NCBI RefSeq assembly: GCF_000717185.1
Contig: NZ_JNYE01000102.1
Location: 1-27,996, forward strand
DNA: 27,996 bases
Direction of reading: 5' to 3'
DNA from: Kitasatospora phosalacinea
Lineage (GTDB): Bacteria > Actinomycetota > Actinomycetes > Streptomycetales > Streptomycetaceae
Shown one piece after another: positions 23,449-27,996 of the stretch; the stretch's first letter is position 1, and the number at the start of each line of letters is the position of its first letter. A program made the position numbers and the translations under genes. Under the pieces are notes generated by a model, which saw only the letters and a list, made by a program, of their open reading frames with translations, had not been told where the DNA came from and did not search any database.

Positions 23449-23727
23449 ATGAGCATCCTCGCCTGGATACTGATCGGACTGATCGCGGGCGCCATCGCGA
23501 AGGCACTGATGCCGGGCAAGGACCCGGGCGGCATCATCATCACGATGCTCATCGGCATCGCGGGCGGCCTGCTCGGCGGTTGGCTCGGCAAGGTCCTCTT
23601 CGGCGTCGACTCCATCGACGGCTTCTTCGACCTCTCCACCTGGGTCGCCGCCGTCGCCGGCTCGGTCATCCTCCTCGTCCTCTACCGACTGGTCACCGGC
23701 GGCCGGCACCACCACCGCCACGTCTGA
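23449..23727 (+). CDS. GlsB/YeaQ/YmgE-family membrane protein
   Basis: A 92-residue integral membrane protein with three hydrophobic helices (about 3-22, 29-50, 65-85) and the family's glycine-rich pattern: IAGAIAKALMPGKDPGG and IGIAGGLLGGWLGKVLFG. Members are linked to envelope and general stress responses in many bacteria; the biochemical function is not known. The ATG follows GGGAGAAA. A His-rich tail (HHHRHV) follows the last helix. It is a single-gene unit with a perfect palindrome and a strong hairpin downstream. Confidence 0.93.
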   Translation: MSILAWILIGLIAGAIAKALMPGKDPGGIIITMLIGIAGGLLGGWLGKVLFGVDSIDGFFDLSTWVAAVAGSVILLVLYRLVTGGRHHHRHV

Positions 23728-24136
23728 CCGACCGGGCGCACCCGCGGACCTGTCCCCCCGGGGGGACACAGACCGCGGAGCAACCCGCAACCGCCCCGCG
23801 GGCGGTGGGACGGCCCGCACGCTGCACTTTTCCAGCAGCGTGCGGGCCGTTCGGCATGACTCCCCGCCGCTGCCGCTGCCGACGCCGACACCGCTGCCGA
23901 CGCCGCGTCAACTGTCCGCCGCCCGCCGGGAGAAGAACCGCGGACGAGACGTCGGACCCCGGCACCGGTCAGCAGCCCCACCGCCCGGAGCCGAGACGCT
24001 GCACCACGCCGAATCCGTCCGCCGGTCGGTCCAACTCACCCAAGGCGCAGGCCCGTTGCCGACCGGCCTGCTGCCCCTACGGCCGTCCGCAGCAGCTCAC
24101 CGTACGACCCACGTTCCAGGTCCCACGCCCTACGCC
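23728..24136. other. Gene-free gap with palindrome and terminator
   Basis: No credible gene is visible in this 409-bp stretch between the GlsB-type gene and the end of the helicase gene. It holds the perfect palindrome TGTCCCCCCGGGGGGACA (23751-23768), a 15-bp-stem hairpin (23811-23849) and short GCCGACGCC-type repeats around 23870-23910. The remaining 190 bases show nothing recognisable. Confidence 0.6.
23811..23849. terminator. Hairpin terminator, 15-bp perfect stem
   Basis: CGGCCCGCACGCTGC (23811-23825) pairs perfectly with 23835-23849 around a 9-nt loop, ACTTTTCCA. It follows the GlsB-type gene by about 85 bases and probably terminates it; without a T-run its direction is not certain. 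Confidence 0.75.
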
Positions 24137-25567
24137 CTACGCCCGGGACGCGGTACCGCCCGAGCCGCCGGAGACCTGGCGGGTGCGGCCGGCAGCGCCC
24201 GGGCGGCCGAACCGGTTCCGTGCGGTGGGCCGGGGGCGGCGGGGCCGTTCGACGACCGGGTCGGGGATCGTGACGGGCACGCCGGTGGGGGTTCGGGCGC
24301 CGGTGATCCGGGCGAGGTCCTCGCTGCCGGCCCGGACCTCGGTGGTGACGGGGGCGACGCCGGCCGAGGCCATCATCCGGGCCGTCCCGCGGCGCTGGTT
24401 GGGGAGGACCAGGGTGACGACGGTGCCGGACTCGCCGGCCCGGGCGGTGCGTCCGCCGCGGTGCAGGTAGTCCTTGTGGTCGACGGGCGGGTCCAGGTTG
24501 ACGACCAGGTCGAGGCCGTCGACGTGGATGCCGCGGGCGGCGACGTCGGTCGCGACGAGCGCGGCCACCTGGCCGTTGCGGAACTGCTCCAGGGTGCGGG
24601 TGCGCTGCGGCTGGGACTTGCCGCCGTGCAGGGCCGCTGCCCGCACGCCGTTCGTGAGCAGCGCCCGGACCAGGCGGTCCGCGCCGTCCTTGGTGTCGGT
24701 GAACATGATCACCCGGCCGTCGCGGGAGGCGATGTGCGCGATCGTGGCGTCCTTGTCGGTGTTCCGCACGTGCAACACGTGGTGCTCCATCGTGCCGACC
24801 GCCCCCGCGGAGGGGTCCACCGAGTGGGTGACCGGGTCCTTCAGGAAGCGCCGCACCAGGCTGTCGACGTTGCGGTCCAGCGTGGCGGAGAACAGCATCG
24901 TCTGCCCGCCCTCGGCGACCTGCTCCAGGAGCGCGGTGACCTCGGGCAGGAAGCCCAGGTCGGTCATCTGGTCGGCCTCGTCGAGGACGGTGACGGCGAC
25001 CTGGTCCAGTCGGCAGAGCCTGCGCTCGATCAGGTCCCCCAGCCGGCCGGGCGTGGCCACCACGACCTCCGCGCCACGGTTCAGCACCTGCGCCTGGCGG
25101 CGCACCGGCACCCCGCCGACCACGGTGGCCATCCGCAGGCGCGCCGCGTGGGCGTACGGGGTGAGGGCCTCGGTGACCTGCTGCGCGAGCTCACGGGTGG
25201 GCACCAGGACCAGTGCGAGCGGCTGCCGCGGTTCGGCCTGCCGTCCGATGGTGCGGGCCAGCACGGCGAGGCCGAACGCGAGCGTCTTGCCGGAGCCGGT
25301 GCGGCCCCGTCCCAGCACGTCGCGTCCGACCAGCGAGTTCGGCAGCGTCGCGGCCTGGATCGGGAAGGGGGCGGTGACGCCCCGCCGCGCCAGGATCGTC
25401 AGCAGTTCCCCCGGCAGGTCCAGTTCCTCGAACGAACCGACCGCGGGCAGCGCCGGCACGGTGCACACCGGCACCGCGAACTCCTGCCGGGAGGCGGACC
25501 CCGCACCGCCGCCGGGTACGGGCCCCGAACCGGAGCGTCGGCGCGGAGAACGGCTGGAGCGGTTCAT
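24137..25567 (-). CDS. DEAD-box RNA helicase
   Basis: A 476-residue ATP-dependent RNA helicase with all core motifs: Q motif (F46 to Q71), Walker A GRTGSGKT (88-95; the family usually has AQTGSGKT), PTRELAQQ, TPGRLGDLI, DEAD (196-199), SAT (227-229), ATDVAARGIHV, and HRGGRTARAG. A basic, Gly/Arg/Pro-rich C-terminus follows, as in many actinomycete RhlE/CsdA-like enzymes. The ATG at 25567 follows GAAGGG at good spacing. It lies 131 bases downstream of a CspA-family gene with a hairpin between them, so it is probably transcribed partly by read-through from the cold-shock promoter. By family, the role is unwinding structured RNA at low temperature. Confidence 0.95.
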   Translation of the reverse strand: MNRSSRSPRRRSGSGPVPGGGAGSASRQEFAVPVCTVPALPAVGSFEELDLPGELLTILARRGVTAPFPIQAATLPNSLVGRDVLGRGRTGSGKTLAFGLAVLARTIGRQAEPRQPLALVLVPTRELAQQVTEALTPYAHAARLRMATVVGGVPVRRQAQVLNRGAEVVVATPGRLGDLIERRLCRLDQVAVTVLDEADQMTDLGFLPEVTALLEQVAEGGQTMLFSATLDRNVDSLVRRFLKDPVTHSVDPSAGAVGTMEHHVLHVRNTDKDATIAHIASRDGRVIMFTDTKDGADRLVRALLTNGVRAAALHGGKSQPQRTRTLEQFRNGQVAALVATDVAARGIHVDGLDLVVNLDPPVDHKDYLHRGGRTARAGESGTVVTLVLPNQRRGTARMMASAGVAPVTTEVRAGSEDLARITGARTPTGVPVTIPDPVVERPRRPRPTARNRFGRPGAAGRTRQVSGGSGGTASRA

Positions 25568-25628
25568 GCGGAAGACCCTTCTCGGGGCTCGGGGGAGGCG
25601 GCGGCCACCGGGCCGACACAAAGCCGAA

Positions 25629-25665
25629 GGGCCCGCACCGGGCACCATGTGCGCGGCGCGGGCCC
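25629..25665 (-). terminator. Attenuator-like hairpin between csp and helicase
   Basis: Reading leftward, GGGCCCGC (25658-25665) pairs with GCGGGCCC (25629-25636), with extra pairing (GCAC/GTGC) inside, and TTCGGCTTTGTG follows. It looks like an intrinsic terminator just after the cold-shock gene. It would leave abundant csp mRNA and limited read-through into the helicase. Confidence 0.65.
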
Positions 25666-25698
25666 CTCGCTGCCAGGCGGTTGCCGTGGCAGTGGGAA

Positions 25699-25902
25699 CT
25701 ACAGCGGGCGAATGTTCTCGGCCTGCGGGCCCTTCTGGCCCTGCGTGACGTCGAACTCGACCTTCTGGCCCTCGAGCAGCTCGCGGAAGCCGCTGGCGTT
25801 GATGTTCGAGTAGTGGGCGAACACGTCCGGGCCGCCACCCTCCTGCTCGATGAAGCCGAAGCCCTTTTCCGCGTTGAACCACTTCACGGTGCCATTAGCC
25901 AT
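25699..25902 (-). CDS. CspA-family cold-shock protein
   Basis: A 67-residue single cold-shock domain, the standard length. RNP1 KGFGFIEQ and RNP2 DVFAHYSNI are intact, along with the opening [11 protein letters not shown]. It binds single-stranded RNA and DNA and acts as an RNA chaperone. The ATG follows GAAGGAG with an A/T-rich spacer, a very strong ribosome site typical of highly expressed csp genes. It is preceded by a long, relatively AT-rich leader and followed by an attenuator-like hairpin and a DEAD-box helicase, a common cold-shock pairing. Confidence 0.97.
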   Translation of the reverse strand: MANGTVKWFNAEKGFGFIEQEGGGPDVFAHYSNINASGFRELLEGQKVEFDVTQGQKGPQAENIRPL

Positions 25903-26352
25903 GTAAAAAATCTCCTTCAAGGGACCTTCCGGAACCCGCACGATACGAGCACCGAGTCACCGTGATGAGCACCCGCCCGAAAAACATCCGGAAAACAGAA
26001 ATACGCCCGCGATACATCACGCAGGCGCACACAAAGTTCATGGGGACCACTACCGCAACTACTTCGACTGTAGCAGCCCCGAGCCCGCAGTGGGGGGACA
26101 TTTCGCCCCGGATCTTGGCGGCCACCACCCCGCCCGGCCGGGGCCCGGTGCCGCCCGGACCCCAACGCCCTTGCCACCCCTGCCGGTTGGCCCGATCCGC
26201 CACGGTGCCACGGCGCACCGGGCAACCCGCCGATCCCGCCGGCCCCCGCCCCCGCCGGGAGTGCCGTTCGACACACCCGGCATTTCGGTCATCCGGAATT
26301 CGGGCCGTCAGAAAGGGGCGCCGGCGGCCCTGCACGGCGCATACTGGACTGG
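25903..26352. promoter_or_regulatory. csp long leader and divergent promoter region
   Basis: This 450-bp gap lies between the leftward csp gene and a rightward small gene. The first 160 bases or so (25903-26070) are markedly more AT-rich than the rest of the window and probably hold the csp promoter and a long 5' leader, as is usual for CspA genes; I could not fix the -10/-35. GGTGCTC is repeated in the leader (minus strand). The rest (26071-26340) is ordinary GC-rich DNA with no credible gene. CATACT (26340-26345), seven bases before the ATG at 26353, may be a -10 giving a leaderless mRNA. Confidence 0.5.
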
Positions 26353-26574
26353 ATGAAAAAGCCTGAAGCAGTTCGCCGACACCTGCCCACCAGCCCCTTC
26401 AAGGCCAAGGCCGAAGCGCCCCGCAAGCACTTCGCCGTCGGCGACCGCGTCACCCACGACGCCTACGGCCTCGGCCGGGTCATCGGCGTCGAGGGCGACA
26501 GCGCCGTCCTGGTCGACTTCGGATCCCGACAGGAGCGCATCGCCGAGCCCTACCGCGGGATGTACAACCTCTGA
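26353..26574 (+). CDS. Small CarD/Tudor-like protein
   Basis: A 73-residue protein. After a basic N-terminus (MKKPEAVRRHLPTSPFKAKAEAPRK) it has a single small beta-barrel motif: HFAVGDRVTHDAYGLGRVIGVEGDSAVLVDFGSRQERI. The pattern GDxVxHxxYGxGxVxxxxG...VDF is shared by CarD N-terminal domains and the C-terminal Tudor-like domain of UvrD/PcrA, both of which bind RNA polymerase. This protein contains little else, and is widely seen in Streptomyces as an uncharacterised short protein. A role in binding RNA polymerase is inference. No ribosome site is visible; the start may be leaderless. Confidence 0.85.
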   Translation: MKKPEAVRRHLPTSPFKAKAEAPRKHFAVGDRVTHDAYGLGRVIGVEGDSAVLVDFGSRQERIAEPYRGMYNL

Positions 26575-26580
26575 CCACCC

Positions 26581-26615
26581 CGCACCCGCCCGCACCTGCC
26601 CGCACCCGCCCGCAG
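26581..26615. repeat. 10-bp tandem repeat
   Basis: CGCACCCGCC, CGCACCTGCC, CGCACCCGCC and a partial fourth copy lie directly after the small CarD-like gene. This is another short-period array at a gene's 3' end. Confidence 0.7.
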
Positions 26616-26815
26616 GGTCAGCCCCTCCCCGCCCGAAGGCAGGGGCCGGGGGGCGATCCGCCGACGGGCGGGCAAGCACGAGCTCTCGGCGCTGCTCGGC
26701 GGAGGCCCGCAAGGCGGGCCCGGAGGACTTCCCCGCCTGAAGCCCCCTCGGCCCCCACTGAGACCACGACGCCTGGTGCCCGCGGCTCGATCGATCCGCT
26801 GCCGGCTGCTGCCGG
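26616..26815. other. Structured GC-rich intergenic block
   Basis: No convincing gene. Several compact hairpins can be drawn: GCCCCT/AGGGGC around 26622-26648, and GGCCCGC/GCGGGCC at 26704-26720. The first could terminate the CarD-like gene. One forward frame reads through to a TGA near 26740 with coding-like composition but no plausible start. Confidence 0.4.
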
Positions 26816-26998
26816 TCAGCCATCGGTGTCTTTGGGCTGCCGCGGCGAGGCATGGCGGTCCACCGGGCCGAACGAGTCGCCCAGGGCCTGGACTACGGTC
26901 TTGCGGCCGTCACTGAACCTGATCATGCATCCGAGATCGAGGTCCACGTCCTTGATGGACGGCACGCTCCCGGACGGTGGATCGAGGTGAAGCGGGTG
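26816..26998 (-). pseudogene. TerD-family (tellurium resistance-like) remnant
   Basis: On the minus strand a frame ending at TGA 26816-26818 reads PPSGSVPSIKDVDLDLGCMIRFSDGRK and TVVQALGDSFGP. This matches the conserved core of TerD/TerA-family proteins (typically KDVDLDLGCLYEL..DGxKGVVQALGxxFG). The calcium-binding and surrounding parts of the roughly 180-residue domain are missing on both sides: the sequence upstream (to about 27067) is open but unlike the family, and after FGP it ends in an unrelated short tail. I read it as a fragment of a lost gene rather than a short functional protein. Confidence 0.55.
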
Positions 26999-27128
26999 CA
27001 GCCGACATCGAAGCCTTGACCCGGCTCCCCGGAACGGGTGTTCGCCGATCCGTGATCGCCTCGACACCGGACCGCTCTCCGTAGAGCTGAGCGGAGTGCG
27101 GGCCGCGGGTCCGGAAGGACTCGGAAGG

Positions 27129-27548
27129 TCAGACCTTCACCACCACGACGTGGTCCGGCAGCAGCCTCTCCAGATCCTCCGGGTCGGAGGTGAAGACCGT
27201 CACCTGGCCCCGCTGCCGCAGTGCCACCACGGCGAGCACGGCGTCGATCGCGCACTCGTGCCCGTGCAGGCCGGCATCCGCCAGCAGCCGGCGCGCCTGT
27301 CGCGCCTCGTCCTTGCCCAGCCTGGCGACGTTCACCCGTGACAGCACCCAGTCCCAGCGCTGCTCCGTGGTGCGCGCGTCGTACGCCTCAACCAGGGTCA
27401 TCGGCGAGGTGACGACCTCCGCCTCGCCGCGAGCTGCGAGATCGAGCCGGGCGATCATCATCCGGTCGCCGCGGACCGCGAGCGACAGGGCCTCGCTGTC
27501 CAGTACGAAGACGCGCGGCCGCCGGACTCCCTCGGCGGGCTTCTTCAC
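27129..27548 (-). CDS. vapC: PIN-domain toxin, VapC type
   Basis: A 139-residue PIN-domain ribonuclease. The acidic metal-binding residues are D17 in VFVLDSEAL, E54 in MTLVEAYD, D102 in CAIDAVLA and D122 in VFTSDPEDL, the normal PIN quartet. By family it cleaves RNA (often tRNA or rRNA) when free of its antitoxin. The GTG start overlaps the antitoxin stop in GTGA (27545-27548). The pair lies in a zone with a gene remnant and repeats, consistent with a horizontally acquired or mobile small module. Confidence 0.92.
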   Translation of the reverse strand: MKKPAEGVRRPRVFVLDSEALSLAVRGDRMMIARLDLAARGEAEVVTSPMTLVEAYDARTTEQRWDWVLSRVNVARLGKDEARQARRLLADAGLHGHECAIDAVLAVVALRQRGQVTVFTSDPEDLERLLPDHVVVVKV

Positions 27549-27823
27549 GCGGCCGCCCCGCGGCTCTTGCCACGGGCCGCACGGCGCCGGTCGTGCTCCG
27601 CATCGAGGTCGTCCAGCTCCGCGTAGGCGGCAGCCCGTTCGTCACCGTTGACCGGCCCGTGCTCCTCCTCCAACCAGACGACCAGCTCCTGCAGGCGGTC
27701 GCGGTCGCGCTTGGCCCGGAGGGCCTCGGCGACGTAGGCGGAGAGGCCGCGATCGGCGCTGTCCGCGCGGATCTCGTCCAGCAGTTCCTCGGGGAGGGTG
27801 ACGGTGACCTTCTTGGTTGCCAT
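27545..27823 (-). CDS. vapB: Antitoxin of the VapBC pair
   Basis: A 92-residue protein with an N-terminal ribbon-helix-helix (KKVTVTLPEELLDEIRADSADRGLSAYVAEALR), used for DNA binding and dimerisation, and an acidic helical C-terminus (LVVWLEEEHGPVNGDERAAAYAELDDLDAEH) that would wrap the toxin. I chose the ATG at 27823 because GGTGG precedes it and a TACTAT -10 (27845-27850, minus strand) would place the transcript start just upstream; ATGs at 27835 and 27844 are less likely. It is expected to repress its own promoter together with VapC. Confidence 0.9.
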   Translation of the reverse strand: MATKKVTVTLPEELLDEIRADSADRGLSAYVAEALRAKRDRDRLQELVVWLEEEHGPVNGDERAAAYAELDDLDAEHDRRRAARGKSRGAAA

Positions 27824-27833
27824 ACATGCCACC

Positions 27834-27850
27834 ATACTCGCCATATAGTA
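27834..27850. promoter_or_regulatory. VapBC promoter region with TACT/AGTA dyad
   Basis: TACTAT on the minus strand (27845-27850) is a good -10 for vapB. The same bases read TATAGT on the plus strand (27844-27849), a possible -10 for rightward transcription. TACT (27835-27838) and AGTA (27847-27850) form a small dyad with an 8-bp spacer, a candidate autoregulatory site. Confidence 0.45.
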
Positions 27851-27855
27851 GGGCG

Positions 27856-27980
27856 GCCTGGCTTCTCGGGAAACGCCGAGGGCCCGGACCGCAGTTGCGG
27901 ATGCTGTTGGTGAATTGCGACTGATCGACTGCGGTCGGTGATGCCGGTCTCCGAGACTTGTCTCGGAGACCGGCGTTCGT
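27856..27980 (+). ncRNA. Candidate small RNA ending in an intrinsic terminator
   Basis: No reading frame in this stretch looks coding. It contains a long-range inverted repeat, GACCGCAGT (27887-27895) with ACTGCGGTC (27928-27936), and ends in a textbook intrinsic terminator. A TATAGT -10-like hexamer precedes it at 27844-27849, though no -35 was found. The nearest rightward gene ends 1.3 kb upstream, beyond leftward genes, so a separate rightward transcript would explain the terminator. Boundaries are guesses. Confidence 0.35.
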
Positions 27981-27983
27981 TGT
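27943..27983 (+). terminator. Intrinsic terminator, 14-bp perfect stem with T-rich tail
   Basis: GCCGGTCTCCGAGA (27943-27956) and 27961-27974 are perfect reverse complements around CTTG, and GTTCGTTGTTG follows on the plus strand. This is the only hairpin in the window with both a long perfect stem and a clear T-rich tail, so its direction (rightward) is fairly sure. Confidence 0.85.
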
Positions 27984-27996
27984 TGTGGGGGTGTGT

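Noticed and set aside
26308..26853. Leftward 181-codon open frame
   Set aside because: Half of it is antisense to the CarD-like gene, the rest lies over hairpins and the TerD remnant, and no family motif is visible.
27856..27980. tRNA or riboswitch before the end terminator
   Set aside because: No cloverleaf, T-loop or known riboswitch core could be drawn, and no gene follows within the window.

Overview
The window is very GC-rich with strong third-position G/C bias, uses GTG starts freely, and carries families typical of high-GC Actinomycetota: LAL-type LuxR regulators, DesK-like two-component pairs, FtsX-type ABC exporters, Sec-secreted lamin-tail proteins, a GlsB-type membrane protein and a short CspA. 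It looks like chromosomal DNA of a Streptomycetaceae member (Streptomyces or Kitasatospora); genus is inference. No rRNA, tRNA, CRISPR array, intact insertion sequence or phage gene was recognised.

Layout. 1-2561: end of an off-window unit with a terminator, a leftward XRE regulator, and a rightward SAM methyltransferase closed by a hairpin. 2562-6100: a secreted two-lamin-tail protein divergent from a LysR regulator, with two LysR-type boxes between them, then a 14-unit 20-bp tandem array. 6100-12978: a leftward group MFS exporter > LAL regulator > membrane metallophosphoesterase, divergent from an NADPH-dependent FMN reductase; the divergent promoter region is mirror-symmetric around two copies of a 19-bp element. 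12979-15257: a strong bidirectional terminator, a secreted protein of unknown function, and the remains of an MFS transporter. 15258-21537: an ABC exporter (ATPase and FtsX permease, 4-bp overlap) divergent from a response regulator across a perfect palindrome, with a convergent histidine kinase made of two kinase halves, the first of which has lost its phosphoacceptor and ATP-binding residues. 21682-23347: a class II aldolase-like gene and a carboxymuconolactone decarboxylase-like gene (4-bp overlap), divergent from a MerR regulator, with a typical MerR promoter (19-bp spacer over a palindrome). 23449-26574: a GlsB-type membrane protein, a cold-shock pair (CspA then DEAD-box helicase) and a small CarD/Tudor-like protein. 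26575-27996: structured intergenic DNA, a TerD-family remnant, a VapBC toxin-antitoxin pair, and a rightward terminator with no visible gene in front of it.

How the genes work together. Four self-contained regulator-target modules can be read from gene order and operator-like dyads: LysR/secreted protein, LAL-MFS-flavin reductase, kinase/regulator/ABC exporter, and MerR/aldolase. None of the families is new. The least ordinary features are the double-headed kinase with a dead first half, the mirror-image divergent promoter, and at least nine short tandem arrays (10, 11, 15, 18 or 20 bp), several of which run in frame through coding ends or loops.
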